Shown here in pieces: positions 33,783-43,305 of a stretch of 64,000 nt of DNA. The notes under the pieces are model-generated. The model was not told where the DNA came from. It did not search any database and worked only from the letters and a program-made list of their open reading frames with translations. Every line of letters begins with the position of its first letter. Within the stretch, counting starts at the first letter, position 1. The DNA is from Prevotella sp. (GTDB lineage: Bacteria; Bacteroidota; Bacteroidia; Bacteroidales; Bacteroidaceae). A program made the position numbers and the translations under genes. Location: the NCBI GenBank assembly GCA_017458225.1, contig JAFTFX010000029.1:1-64000 (forward strand). Reading direction: 5' to 3'.

Positions 33783-34529
33783 CTATTTCGCGAGGACATC
33801 TTGCAGGAATGCCTCTGCCTCGCTGAGGGTGTCCAGCTTGCCCACGTCCATCAGGCGCAGGTCTTTCTTCTCGTAGCCGAGGAAAGCGCACTGGTGGCAG
33901 TATTTCAAGTAGAAGTCGATGATGCCAAAGCGCGAGGGCATCTCGTCGAACAGTGGGAACACCCGTGGCGACAGCACATGGATGCCCGAGAACGCCAGCT
34001 GCTTCAACTCCGTGGGGTCGAGCGACGGGTAAGGACTGCGCACCTCGCCCGTCTCTATGTTCGTCCACCCGTCCAGCAGATACTCGTCGTCGAAGAGCAG
34101 GTAGCGCTTCGTCTTACGACGGCTTACCAGCAGCAGGGCATCTGTCGCACTCTGTTCTGCAAATGCATAGAGCGCCTGCAGGTCTACATTGCTCAAAATG
34201 TCCACATTGTGTATCAATACCGGCGACGAGGCATCGAAAAGCGGCAGGGCCTTCTTGATGCCGCCCCCTGTCTCGAGCAGTCCGTCGGTCTCGTCGCTGA
34301 TGCGGATATCCAGGCCGAAGTTGTTGTTGGCCTGTAGATAGTCGATAATCTGCTGTGCAAAGTGGTGCACGTTCACCACGATGCGCTCGAAGCCAGCCGC
34401 CTTCAACTTCTGTACCACATGCCACAGCAGCGGTTGGCTGGCCACAGGCACCAGTGCCTTCGGCATTGTGTCGGTCAGCGGCTTCAGTCGCGTGCCCAAC
34501 CCTGCGGCAAATATCATTGCTTGTTTCAT
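33783..34529 (-). CDS. Sugar-phosphate nucleotidyltransferase, 248 aa
   Basis: NTP_transferase family enzyme activating a sugar-1-phosphate. Signature MKQAMIFAAGLGTRLKPLTD with TMPKALVPVASQPLL at the N-terminus. A metal-binding Asp lies in VLIHNVDILSN and a late DVGKLDTLSEAE. The size and lack of a C-terminal hexapeptide domain fit MurU-like or mannose-1-phosphate guanylyltransferase-like proteins. The substrate is uncertain. It overlaps ispH by 4 bp (ATGA-type), last in the alpha-2-macroglobulin to ispH run. Confidence 0.85.
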   Translation of the reverse strand: MKQAMIFAAGLGTRLKPLTDTMPKALVPVASQPLLWHVVQKLKAAGFERIVVNVHHFAQQIIDYLQANNNFGLDIRISDETDGLLETGGGIKKALPLFDASSPVLIHNVDILSNVDLQALYAFAEQSATDALLLVSRRKTKRYLLFDDEYLLDGWTNIETGEVRSPYPSLDPTELKQLAFSGIHVLSPRVFPLFDEMPSRFGIIDFYLKYCHQCAFLGYEKKDLRLMDVGKLDTLSEAEAFLQDVLAK

Positions 34530-35410
34530 TTCGTCAATTCTTTTTCACATTGTTCCATCAGCCACTTCGGTGTCGACGTGGCACCGCAGATACCCACCGT
34601 CTGAATGCCTTGCAGCCATTCCGGCTCAATCTCGTCGGGCCCTTCTATCAAATGGCTGTTGGGGTTCAGGCGCTTGCATTCGTTGAAGAGCACCTTGCCG
34701 TTCGAACTCTTTCGACCGCAAACGAAGAGGATGAGGTCGTGGCGCGTGGCAAACTGCGATATGTTCGGCATGCGGTTGGCCACCTGTCGGCAGATGGTGT
34801 CGAACGAGCGGAAGGTGGCTCCTGGTGCGATGTGCGACTGTATATAGTCGATGATGCGGTGAAACTCGTCAAGCGACTTGGTCGTCTGCGAATATAAATA
34901 GGTGTCGCGCGTGAGGTCCAGCTGTTTCACGTCGTCGAACTTCTCAATAACGATGGCCTTACCCTGGGTCTGTCCCACCAGGCCGAGCACTTCAGCATGT
35001 CCGCTCTTACCGAAGATGATGATCTGGCTGTCTTTGTCCCCTCGCACCTCTGTACCTTCGCTGCCTCGAAAATACTGTTCTTTGATGCGCTTCTGCAGCT
35101 GCAGCACCACAGGACAGGTGGCATCGATAATCTCGATGTTGTTGCGCCGTGCCAGTTCGTAGGTCTCAGGCGGTTCACCATGGGCACGCAACAGCACTTT
35201 CGCATCGTGCAGCTGAGCCAGCTGCTCATGATTGATGGTAATCAGTCCCATCTGCCGCAGGCGGTCGCACTCCATACCATTGTGCACGATGTCGCCCAGG
35301 CAATAGAGCGTGGTGCCCTTCGCCAGTTCCTCCTCCGCTTTCTTAATGGCCGTGGTTACACCGAAGCAGAACCCACTGCCATTATCGATCTCTATTTGTA
35401 ATTTGCTCAT
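34526..35410 (-). CDS. ispH: 4-hydroxy-3-methylbut-2-enyl diphosphate reductase with in-frame repeat insertion, 294 aa
   Basis: Last step of the MEP isoprenoid pathway: HMBPP to IPP/DMAPP using a [4Fe-4S] cluster. The three cluster cysteines are visible in NGSGFCFGVTTA, IIDATCPVVLQL and FDTICRQVANR. The substrate motif HGEPPE, the TTKSLDEFHRI block and the C-terminal GICGATSTPKWL are present. Between KRIKEQYF and SQIIIFGKSGHAE there is an extra RGSEGTEVRGDKD, encoded by an 8-bp-period array (35037-35065). The insert keeps frame and sits in a loop before a conserved strand, so function is probably retained. It overlaps meaB by 29 bp. Confidence 0.95.
   Translation of the reverse strand: MSKLQIEIDNGSGFCFGVTTAIKKAEEELAKGTTLYCLGDIVHNGMECDRLRQMGLITINHEQLAQLHDAKVLLRAHGEPPETYELARRNNIEIIDATCPVVLQLQKRIKEQYFRGSEGTEVRGDKDSQIIIFGKSGHAEVLGLVGQTQGKAIVIEKFDDVKQLDLTRDTYLYSQTTKSLDEFHRIIDYIQSHIAPGATFRSFDTICRQVANRMPNISQFATRHDLILFVCGRKSSNGKVLFNECKRLNPNSHLIEGPDEIEPEWLQGIQTVGICGATSTPKWLMEQCEKELTK
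35037..35065. repeat. 8-bp-period array inside ispH
   Basis: On the coding strand the units read GAAGGTAC, AGAGGTGC, GAGGGGAC. The same style of 8-mer occurs in the glycosyltransferase gene at 12971-13002. Confidence 0.7.
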
Positions 35411-36491
35411 AGTAAAGGTCTAATAAGTCTTGGGCGGCCACGAAACTGGTTTTCTGACCGGCCAGAACGGTGCGCTCGGCATCGGCCAGTTGCTGTTCAA
35501 TGAGAGGATTGTTATAGAAGTTCAAGCGCAGGTGCTCGTTGATGCTCTCGTACATCCAGTACTTGGCCTGCTCGTTGCGACGGTAGTCGAAGTAGCCATT
35601 TTGGCGGACGAAGGCCAGATAGTTGTAGATCATATCCCAGATTTCCTTGATGCCAAGGCCGTAGAAACCGCTGTAGCAGAGCACTTGGGGTGTCCAGCCA
35701 CTCTCGGGCTTAGGGAAGAAGTGGAGAGCGTTGCGAAAATTAGTGGCGGCCATGTGGCAACGGTCGACGTTGTCGCCGTCGCACTTGTTGATGACGATGC
35801 CGTCGCTGATCTCCATGATGCCGCGCTTGATGCCCTGCAGCTCGTCGCCCGTGCCGGCCACCTGAATGAGCAGGAAGAAGTCTACCATGGAGTGGCAGGC
35901 GGTCTCACTCTGGCCCACGCCGACAGTCTCCACGAAAATTTTGTCGTAGCCTGCAGCCTCGCAGAGGATGATGGTCTCGCGCGTCTTGCGGGCCACACCG
36001 CCCAGCGAGCCTGCCGATGGGCTGGGACGTATGAACGAGTCGGGGTGCATGGCAAGTTTTTCCATGCGTGTCTTGTCGCCAAGGATGCTGCCCTTGGTGC
36101 GCTCGCTGCTGGGATCGATGGCGAGCACGGCCAGTTTGCCGCCTTTCTCTTTCAGAATGTGCATGCCGAACTCGTCAATCGAGGTGGACTTGCCGGCACC
36201 GGGCACGCCGCTGATGCCCACACGGATGCTGTTTCCGCTGTAGGGCAGGCACTTGTTGATGACCTCCTGCGCCTTGGCCTGGTGCTGGGGGTTGACGCTC
36301 TCAATGAGCGTAACGGCCTGCGAGAGGATGGTGACATTGCCTTTCAAGATGCCTTCCACCATCTCGTTGACAGTGAGCTCGCGTCGACGGAAACGACTGC
36401 GCTGCAGATAGGGATTGACAATGGCCTGCTGCTCTACGCCGCTATTCACTTGCAGGCCGGCATATTCTGAACTGTTCTCTGGATGGTCCAT
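35382..36491 (-). CDS. meaB: Methylmalonyl-CoA mutase-associated GTPase MeaB, 369 aa
   Basis: G3E-family GTPase that protects and reloads adenosylcobalamin-dependent methylmalonyl-CoA mutase. Walker A GVSGVPGAGKSTSIDEFG, the switch region SSERTKGSILGDKTRMEKLA, ETVGVGQSE and base-recognition NKCDGDN are all in place. Length is normal. No mutase gene lies in this window, so the chaperone is unlinked from its client. Its 3' end overlaps the start of ispH by 29 bp, pointing to co-transcription. Confidence 0.95.
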   Translation of the reverse strand: MDHPENSSEYAGLQVNSGVEQQAIVNPYLQRSRFRRRELTVNEMVEGILKGNVTILSQAVTLIESVNPQHQAKAQEVINKCLPYSGNSIRVGISGVPGAGKSTSIDEFGMHILKEKGGKLAVLAIDPSSERTKGSILGDKTRMEKLAMHPDSFIRPSPSAGSLGGVARKTRETIILCEAAGYDKIFVETVGVGQSETACHSMVDFFLLIQVAGTGDELQGIKRGIMEISDGIVINKCDGDNVDRCHMAATNFRNALHFFPKPESGWTPQVLCYSGFYGLGIKEIWDMIYNYLAFVRQNGYFDYRRNEQAKYWMYESINEHLRLNFYNNPLIEQQLADAERTVLAGQKTSFVAAQDLLDLYYEQITNRDR

Positions 36492-36522
36492 TTCTTTAGG
36501 AGTTTAGTAGTATAGACTGCAC

Positions 36523-37605
36523 TTACTTGATATTGATGGGGATGACCACCTTGGAGTGGTCAGGATCGTTAGTGATCATGAGAATGCGAGGCTTGGTACG
36601 CGACTTGCGGAGCACGTCCAGATCGCCCGTCACCTTCAGACGCGACTGTTCCTGCGGCTGCAGCTCTTTCTGGTCGAGCGTCAGTTTCAGACCACCAGTG
36701 AACATCTGAATGGATGATATCTCCAGAGGCAGACGACCTTTGTTCGTGATGATGATTTCGCCCTTCTTGCGCTGCTTGCCCTGAATAAGGCCCAAGTCGA
36801 TCTTCGTGTCGGAGAGCACCATCTTGGGGGCATACTGCTTGTTGCGGCCCTGGAAGGTCTTCAAATCGGGCAGGAGCACCACTGAGACAGGCAGTTCATT
36901 GTCAGGGCTGATCTTAGCCCCCAGTTGACTGGCCAGATAGACGGTGGTCTGGTTCAAGCCGTAGTCGGGCAACTTCTGCGAGGTCAGCGTGACCACCACC
37001 TTGCCGCTGCGTCCTGGCTGCAACTGCTCAGGCGTAACGATAGCCGTAAGATAGGGCGGCAGATGCTCGATATTGGGAGTCATTGTGGTGGTTCCGTTGT
37101 TCAGGATATGGATTTCCTGCTCTGGATGGTCGCCCTTGTTCACGTCGTCGAACTCCAGCACGTTCTTGTCGGCCAACAGGTCACCCAATGCGTAGGGATA
37201 GGTGCCGCTGTAGTCTTTCAACTCGGCCACTACAACACCCTTCATCTGCAAAAGCAGCGGCTCGCCGACGGTCTGGGCACCTTGTTTGGTGTGATAGGCC
37301 ACCGAGGCCTGCTTCACGAAGTGCCCCAGCATGTTGGCATCGTAGGTGAGCTTGACGGTGCACTTGTCGCCTGCGCCGAGTTCCTTTTTCGACAGGCTCA
37401 CTTTCGTGCATCCACAGTCGGCCTTCACATCGCTAATGTGCAGGCGTTTCGCCCCCATGTTCTGGAGCGTAAAAGTAGCAGTGACGGGCACCTGATAGGC
37501 CGTCTTGCCACAGTCAAACGATAGTTGGTCAGCGACCAGCTGCTGAGCACTGGTCGACAGTGTTGCTGCCAAGAGCAACAGGGTGAGGAGTGTTCTGTTC
37601 TTCAT
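36523..37605 (-). CDS. DUF1573 secreted protein, 360 aa
   Basis: Exported protein of unknown role with Ig-like DUF1573 repeats. Signal peptide MKNRTLLTLLLLAATLSTSA. The first DUF1573 unit shows the diagnostic FDCGKTAYQVPVTATFTLQN and VKADCGCTKVSLSKKEL (the DCGCT motif). A second region (LEFDDVNKGDHPEQEIHILN) and a third (KIDLGLIQGKQRKKGEIIIT) repeat the pattern. It starts 2 bp after the alpha-2-macroglobulin stop, so the two are translated together. A periplasmic or outer-membrane partnership is a fair guess. Confidence 0.88.
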   Translation of the reverse strand: MKNRTLLTLLLLAATLSTSAQQLVADQLSFDCGKTAYQVPVTATFTLQNMGAKRLHISDVKADCGCTKVSLSKKELGAGDKCTVKLTYDANMLGHFVKQASVAYHTKQGAQTVGEPLLLQMKGVVVAELKDYSGTYPYALGDLLADKNVLEFDDVNKGDHPEQEIHILNNGTTTMTPNIEHLPPYLTAIVTPEQLQPGRSGKVVVTLTSQKLPDYGLNQTTVYLASQLGAKISPDNELPVSVVLLPDLKTFQGRNKQYAPKMVLSDTKIDLGLIQGKQRKKGEIIITNKGRLPLEISSIQMFTGGLKLTLDQKELQPQEQSRLKVTGDLDVLRKSRTKPRILMITNDPDHSKVVIPINIK

Positions 37606-37607
37606 TT

Positions 37608-40600
37608 CTATTCTTCTACGATAATCGTTTGTGAATGGGTAGTACCCCGATATTCAGGCGCATAGGCGCACTGCACGATGCAGGTGCCCGTCTCATAGTG
37701 TCCGGCACGGTCGAGGCAGTATTCGGTCTCGATGACGTGGCGCCCTTTGGGCAGCAGATCGAAATAGTAGTGAGTGGCATTATCGCGAGGCGTGCAATAG
37801 GCACCGTTGCGATAGCCGCTCAACTGACCGATTGGCTCCATGCAGGCAGCGCGACGGTCGATGACCTCTACGAAGTCGAGGTCGCGTTCGGCCTCAATGG
37901 TCAGGCGGACGCGGATGCGCTGGCCAACGCGGAAGGAACTCTGACTATTCTGAATACTCTGATTATTCTGAATACTCAGAGTTTTCTGAGTACTCTGAGT
38001 TTTCTGAGAAAGAATTTCGCGCTTCACGCTGAGCTCGCTGCTCTGGTCGCTGATGTCCTTCGTGTCTTGCATGAACTGGGCATAGACGGCACCCCACGAC
38101 GTGCCTGTTGAGGTCTTCTCGGCTGAGAAAGTCTTAGGAGGTTCTGCGGTAAGGGGCACGGCGGTCTTCACATAGCCGATACCAGCCGTAGCCTCGCTGG
38201 TGGGCAACAGTGCGCCGTCAATCTTCAGCACGGTCTTCGGTTGGGCAGCGAGCACATCCTGCCGACCGTTGAGGAAGGCATAGACGGCATCGACGCTGTT
38301 GATGGGCGTGTCCCAAGCTTGGGCGCGCTTCTCGTGGAGCAGCCACTGCTGCATCTCGCGGACGGTCTTTTCGTCGCTGGGGGTCAGCCGCTTGAACGCC
38401 TCAATCACAGCCACCTGCGTGGGGATGCGGTAGTTGCGCCACGAATAGGTGGCACGCGGCGTGTCGTAGTAGCGGCCCACGCCCTCCTTGTAGGTGCTCC
38501 ACTCGTGCAGACTCTTTAGAAACTCGCCCGAGTTCAGCACGATGCTAGCCATCGCCTTGTCGTAGATGGTCAGCCGGCGACTCTCTTTCTTCAACAGGTT
38601 CTTCAGATAGGTCTGCGCCGAAGCCACCTGAGCCGTGGGCTTGCGGCCGTCTATACTATATATATAAAGGTATTGCAGAGCTTTGTGCGAGGGGAAGGTC
38701 TGCTTGATGCCCTTCTTCTCCTCTTTTTTCATCTCCTTCACCAGTTCGACTATCTCCTTGTCCATGAAGGTGAAGGCTTTGTCGAGTAACGGTGTGGTCG
38801 ATTGCTGCGCGCCTGTCATCTGGTTGAGGCGTGCCAGCATCTCGCTGATCTCCACTGTCATGTAGAACGAGCCCTGCATGCCTTCCCACCAACTCCACGA
38901 GCCGTTGCTGTTCTGCAACTGCTGCAAGCGGTCGGCAGCTGCCGACAGGCGCGACTGTAGCAAGCTCTCGTCGAAGAACTCGCCCAAGCGCTGTTTCTGG
39001 TCTTCCTCGCGCACTGCATCCATCACCCAAGGTGTCTCGTTGAGCACCAGGTCCTTGAGTTCCTCGTTCTTTTGAAGTGAAGATTGAAGCGACGAGTCGT
39101 CGCGCTTCCACATCTCGAAGACGTGCTTGGCGTTGGGGTTCTGCTTCAGCAGATGGCTGCCCAAACTGTTGGCATAGAAGGCTGCTGCCTGACTGATGGC
39201 ACTCTGGTCGCAGGGGTTGGCCACCGTGGGCAGTGCCTGAATCATCAGCCAAGCAGGGTTGTTGGTGTACTCAATAGTGAACTGAGGGGAGGTCGGAGTA
39301 ATCAGAGTATTCGGAGTACTCGGAGTATTCTGATTACTCTGAATATTCTGAGGCAGCAGCTGTGTCAGGTCGATTGTTTTAGTGCCCGGCTCCGTTTGGG
39401 TGAAAGGCACAGTGACGGTGACGCGCTCACGATTGGGGAGCACGGGCAGATAGTGCTGTTCGCCGTCGCTGAAGGTATCACCATAGGCCACCATCTTGCA
39501 GACGAGGAGTGAATACTGCGACAGCTGAGAGCCGTCAACTTGGAACGTCACAGCGTTTGCGTCATTCGCACTGAGCGTTAACGTCAAACGCTCGGAGAGA
39601 ATGACGTTCCCACTCTCAGGATCCGACAACTCCATCAGAGCCGTGCCGCTGACAGCATGGTCGGTGGTGTTTACCACACGGGCAGAAATGGTGGCACGGT
39701 CGCCCACGCGGATAAAGCGCGGCACGTTGGGCTGAATCATCACATCCTTCTGAGCCACCGTCTCGCCTTCCAGCATGCCGTACATCATATCCTGCGTGTG
39801 AGCAATGCCCATGAAGCGCCAAGTGGTCAGGCTCTCAGGCAGCGTGAACTTCAGCGACACGTGCCCTGTGCTGTCGGCCTGCAATCGAGGGAAGAAGAAG
39901 GCCGTCTCCTGCAGATTCTCGCGCACCTGCACCTCTGGCATCGTTTGTCCGTTGTCAGCCTCATCCGCGGTAAGCTTTGCATCAAAAGAGCCTATGGCTG
40001 CTGGAGTGGCAGAGTTGGCATCGGCCATCACTTCAGAGGCCTTCAGCATGGCACCCTCAGTTTCTTCAACGGCAGCTTCATACATTGTGCTTTTCGCCAT
40101 CATGAGCTGATTCCTTCGAGCGTGTCCGCCCATGCTGTACAGCCGATGATTACCATAGCCCAACCAATAGGTGGGGAAGCAGTCTTCATCGAAAGAGCGG
40201 AAGGTCAGCGGAAGAGCTGCGAAGCCTTTCCCATACACAGTGCCCGAGCAGTAGATGCCGCTACGATAACCGCTGCTCCACTGAAGCGATGCCAGAGGCA
40301 GATAGACGTAGGGCTGCAAGGTCCACTGGTGCTGCATCAGTTGATCGAGGCTCTTGTCGTAGAGTGTTGCCATGAACTGTGCCGCAACGGCTTTCCCGTC
40401 GGCATCGGCCATCGTCAGCGTCCACTCTTCCTGCTGGCCGGGCACCAACCTGTCGCGGAAGGTCTCCCAGCGCAGGCGCAGCTGCTTGTCGGGCAACGGA
40501 CGGCGGATGGTTGTCTCATGGGTATAGGTCTTGCCCTCGCGCACCCAGGCAAAGTTGAGCGTCAGGCCGTTTCCATAGTCTTCCTGATAGGTGAACTTGC

Positions 40601-43208
40601 GGTTGTACAGTTCGTTGGAGCGGTCCAAGCGGCCATTCTCTATCACCTTGTCGCCTGCCACGATGGTATAGACAATATGCACATTCTTGGCCGACGAGCC
40701 GACCTGCACGGTGACAGGTGTTCCATCGTTGGGGAACTGAGGGTCAGACACGTAGAACCAGTCGTCGGTCTCCAAAGCAGGACGCTTGTCGTCGAGCGAG
40801 AACACAACGAACTTGCGCTCCAGTGTGTCGCTGCCACAGACGGCCTGCATGCGGTGCTCTCCGCTCTTCAGCTTAGGCAGGTCGATAGCCACGTTCGTCG
40901 GTGTCTCCACCCACTTGCCCTCGTCAATGCGATAGCGAGCCGTCGACTCCACATCGTTGCCGGCGGCATTGAGCAGGTGCAGTTTCAGTCGGCCCATGCG
41001 GTCGCTGCGCATTTTCTCGTCGAGGTCGGCAGTAAAGGCTGTCGGCCGGTTGCCTAAGGGCAAAGAGAGTTGTCCCTGATGGGTCTCGCCTGCCACATCG
41101 GTTACGTCGGCGGTGACCACGAAGTTATAGAACAGCGGCGAACTGCTCTTGGGCAGCACCATCGGCATGCTGACCTGGAAGGTGCCGTCGGCTTCGGTCA
41201 GGGCCTCACCTTTGAAGATGACCTCGCTGTTGGAGCTGCGGCCTATCGCGCCTCCCAGCCAGTAAGGATAGTAGGTGACCCACCACCACGCCAAACGGCG
41301 CTCAACGGTATAGCTGACACGGGCTCCTGTTACAGGCACGCCGGCATAGCTCTTCGCCGATGCACGCAGGGCGAGCGTGTCACCATTCTTATAGTCCTGA
41401 GTAACTTTCTCGAACTCCACTTGGAAGGTGGGGCGCTTGTATTCTTCCACTCTGATGGATTGCGAATGGCCGTCGAAGTCAACGGTGAAGCGGCCCGTCA
41501 ACCCCTTCGAAGGCAACTGGAACTCGGTGCTCACCGTGCCGAAGTCGTCGCTCGTCACCGTTTTCTCCTCCACCAGTTGGTAGTTGGCATCAAACAGTCG
41601 GGCGGTGAGCGTCTTGCCGGCCACCACCTCATGTTCATGGCCGTGCTTCACCTTATATAATATGGCAGCTGCCTGCACTTTCTGTCCAGGCCTATAGAGG
41701 GCGCGGTCGGTATAGACGGCCACCTGTTGCAGTTCGCGGTCGTTGGCGTAATAGCTGAAGTTGCCATAGACTTCTATGGGCGGACAGGCCTGATCATTCG
41801 ACGTGCTGACATAGATACGGCTCAACCGCTTGTTCCCCATATCGTAGAGGCATTCACCGTTCTTGTCGGTGGTCAGCGTCACCGACGGCGTGTTGTTTAC
41901 TCTGTGCGACAGCTGCAACGTGGCACCGGCCACGGGCTGTCCTGTCGTGGCGTTCACCACCACATAGCGACGCTGCTCCTTCGGCAGCGATTCGACCATC
42001 ACGCGCAGGTCGCTGACAAAGCAGAACGAGCGCGACACCTGGGTCGACGGCTGACTCTTGAATTCCAGCAGGTAGACACCTACGGGCAGTCCCTGCAGGG
42101 TGAGGGAGTCTTCAAAGATGTCGTATTCGCGCTTTCCTGTGAAGGTGAGCGTCTGCGTCAGCGGCAGCTGTGTCAGTAACGGCTGCAGTTTCCTAAAGTC
42201 TTTCGCATCTATGGGGTTCAGTCGGATGTTGCCATCAGCCTTCACCCGATAGACATTCATTGTGATACTGCTGATGCCGCGCAGGTTACGCAGATGTACG
42301 CGCTGTTCACGCTGGGGTATCGTCAGCTGTTCATCGAGCATTGCGGTGTACATCAGTCGTGTCAGGTCGTGGCGATAGTTGCTCAGCACGTTCATACGCT
42401 TCCACGCGCCCCACTTCTGCAGAGCGTTGTCGATAAAGGCAACCAGCTGCTCAGGCGCGGTCTCCTGTCGTCTGTTCAGCATGCACTCGTAGCACTGGAT
42501 GGCCGCCTCGCCACACTCCTGCAGGTCGCCATAGACGTTGATGAGCGAGTCGAGCCGTTCCACCATTGTCTCTGCATCGTCCTGACGACTGTTTGCCCTC
42601 AGCAGTTCCAGTGCCGAAAACAGCTGTGCCCGACGGTTCGAGGTGGTCAGATAGTATTGATGGAGAGGGTCAAACAGCTTCGTTTCGTAGCCAATGACGC
42701 TCAGCAGGTCGTCGCCATAGATGCGGCTGTCCTCGCCATCGGTCACGAAGGGGGTATAGTCGGTAGCCTTGACGGCAGCCAGTTCTGCCGGATGCTGCAT
42801 GGCCTTCTGGAAATAGTCGGCTGACAGCTGGGCGGCATTCTCGTCCAGTTGCGGATTGTCGCTATACACACGGCCAATCACCGTCTGATAGACAGCGCGC
42901 AGCACGCCCGTAGGAGCCGTCTCTTCACGCTTCTTCAAGCGCTCAACGGCCACAGGCAGAGAGTCGGGCGACACCATCGTGGCCACCCGCGCATCCATCA
43001 GTTCGGCCTTCAGCAGTTGCCCATAGGCCTGTTCTTTTTCCGCCTTCGCAATGATCTGTCGGAGCGCAGTGCGCTGTGTCTGGGGCAAGTCCTTGAGCGC
43101 AGCCTCATCCACTTTCTTCCACAAATCCTGATAGCTCTGTCCCATCACGTCAATACTCATCACTATAAAAAATGCCAACAAGGCACATGATACGATTTTT
43201 CTCATCAT
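37608..43208 (-). CDS. Bacterial alpha-2-macroglobulin family protein, 1866 aa
   Basis: Large exported protein, thought in the family to trap proteases. The N-terminus MMRKIVSCALLAFFIVMSID is a signal sequence. The MG2 domain shows VAVYTDRALYRPGQKVQAAA near residue 500. The A2M domain begins near residue 1100 (ETAFFFPRLQADSTGHVSLK, then FTLPESLTTWRFMGIA). The terpenoid-cyclase-like C-terminal domain follows. Where family members carry the C-x-E-Q thioester (here near residue 1332) the sequence reads VANPCDQSAISQAA, so a normal thioester cannot form. Two 9-bp-period arrays encode low-complexity Gln/Ser/Thr/Asn linkers (37941-38008, 39293-39351). It heads the DUF1573-meaB-ispH run. Confidence 0.92.
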   Translation of the reverse strand: MMRKIVSCALLAFFIVMSIDVMGQSYQDLWKKVDEAALKDLPQTQRTALRQIIAKAEKEQAYGQLLKAELMDARVATMVSPDSLPVAVERLKKREETAPTGVLRAVYQTVIGRVYSDNPQLDENAAQLSADYFQKAMQHPAELAAVKATDYTPFVTDGEDSRIYGDDLLSVIGYETKLFDPLHQYYLTTSNRRAQLFSALELLRANSRQDDAETMVERLDSLINVYGDLQECGEAAIQCYECMLNRRQETAPEQLVAFIDNALQKWGAWKRMNVLSNYRHDLTRLMYTAMLDEQLTIPQREQRVHLRNLRGISSITMNVYRVKADGNIRLNPIDAKDFRKLQPLLTQLPLTQTLTFTGKREYDIFEDSLTLQGLPVGVYLLEFKSQPSTQVSRSFCFVSDLRVMVESLPKEQRRYVVVNATTGQPVAGATLQLSHRVNNTPSVTLTTDKNGECLYDMGNKRLSRIYVSTSNDQACPPIEVYGNFSYYANDRELQQVAVYTDRALYRPGQKVQAAAILYKVKHGHEHEVVAGKTLTARLFDANYQLVEEKTVTSDDFGTVSTEFQLPSKGLTGRFTVDFDGHSQSIRVEEYKRPTFQVEFEKVTQDYKNGDTLALRASAKSYAGVPVTGARVSYTVERRLAWWWVTYYPYWLGGAIGRSSNSEVIFKGEALTEADGTFQVSMPMVLPKSSSPLFYNFVVTADVTDVAGETHQGQLSLPLGNRPTAFTADLDEKMRSDRMGRLKLHLLNAAGNDVESTARYRIDEGKWVETPTNVAIDLPKLKSGEHRMQAVCGSDTLERKFVVFSLDDKRPALETDDWFYVSDPQFPNDGTPVTVQVGSSAKNVHIVYTIVAGDKVIENGRLDRSNELYNRKFTYQEDYGNGLTLNFAWVREGKTYTHETTIRRPLPDKQLRLRWETFRDRLVPGQQEEWTLTMADADGKAVAAQFMATLYDKSLDQLMQHQWTLQPYVYLPLASLQWSSGYRSGIYCSGTVYGKGFAALPLTFRSFDEDCFPTYWLGYGNHRLYSMGGHARRNQLMMAKSTMYEAAVEETEGAMLKASEVMADANSATPAAIGSFDAKLTADEADNGQTMPEVQVRENLQETAFFFPRLQADSTGHVSLKFTLPESLTTWRFMGIAHTQDMMYGMLEGETVAQKDVMIQPNVPRFIRVGDRATISARVVNTTDHAVSGTALMELSDPESGNVILSERLTLTLSANDANAVTFQVDGSQLSQYSLLVCKMVAYGDTFSDGEQHYLPVLPNRERVTVTVPFTQTEPGTKTIDLTQLLPQNIQSNQNTPSTPNTLITPTSPQFTIEYTNNPAWLMIQALPTVANPCDQSAISQAAAFYANSLGSHLLKQNPNAKHVFEMWKRDDSSLQSSLQKNEELKDLVLNETPWVMDAVREEDQKQRLGEFFDESLLQSRLSAAADRLQQLQNSNGSWSWWEGMQGSFYMTVEISEMLARLNQMTGAQQSTTPLLDKAFTFMDKEIVELVKEMKKEEKKGIKQTFPSHKALQYLYIYSIDGRKPTAQVASAQTYLKNLLKKESRRLTIYDKAMASIVLNSGEFLKSLHEWSTYKEGVGRYYDTPRATYSWRNYRIPTQVAVIEAFKRLTPSDEKTVREMQQWLLHEKRAQAWDTPINSVDAVYAFLNGRQDVLAAQPKTVLKIDGALLPTSEATAGIGYVKTAVPLTAEPPKTFSAEKTSTGTSWGAVYAQFMQDTKDISDQSSELSVKREILSQKTQSTQKTLSIQNNQSIQNSQSSFRVGQRIRVRLTIEAERDLDFVEVIDRRAACMEPIGQLSGYRNGAYCTPRDNATHYYFDLLPKGRHVIETEYCLDRAGHYETGTCIVQCAYAPEYRGTTHSQTIIVEE
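37941..38008. repeat. 9-bp-period array, site 1, in alpha-2-macroglobulin gene
   Basis: About seven and a half 9-bp units such as CTGAATACT, CTGATTATT and CTGAGTACT. Nine bp is three codons, so copy-number change keeps frame. It encodes a [Q-S/N/K-T/I/N] tripeptide run near residues 1734-1756. Confidence 0.85.
39293..39351. repeat. 9-bp-period array, site 2, in alpha-2-macroglobulin gene
   Basis: About six 9-bp units such as CGGAGTATT, CGGAGTACT and CTGATTACT. It encodes QNIQSNQNTPSTPNTLITPT just before the YTNNPAW block that leads into the thioester region. Confidence 0.85.
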
Positions 43209-43243
43209 TCTGTCTTTTTAAACAAAAACGAGCACTTATGATG

Positions 43244-43251
43244 CAAAGATA
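43244..43251 (-). promoter_or_regulatory. Candidate -7 element of the alpha-2-macroglobulin operon
   Basis: TATCTTTG on the minus strand, 35 nt ahead of the start codon. Confidence 0.55.
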
Positions 43252-43305
43252 GGGAATTATTCTGAGTTCTGACGCTAAACGCTATGAAAAATGATATTTT
43301 TTTAG

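Noticed and set aside
35430..36470. 346-codon open frame on the plus strand across meaB
   Set aside because: MeaB on the other strand has intact GTPase motifs; the reverse frame is alanine/valine/histidine-rich noise.
39657..41057. 466-codon open frame on the plus strand inside the alpha-2-macroglobulin gene
   Set aside because: Antisense shadow of a long conserved gene; no ribosome site and no recognisable domain.
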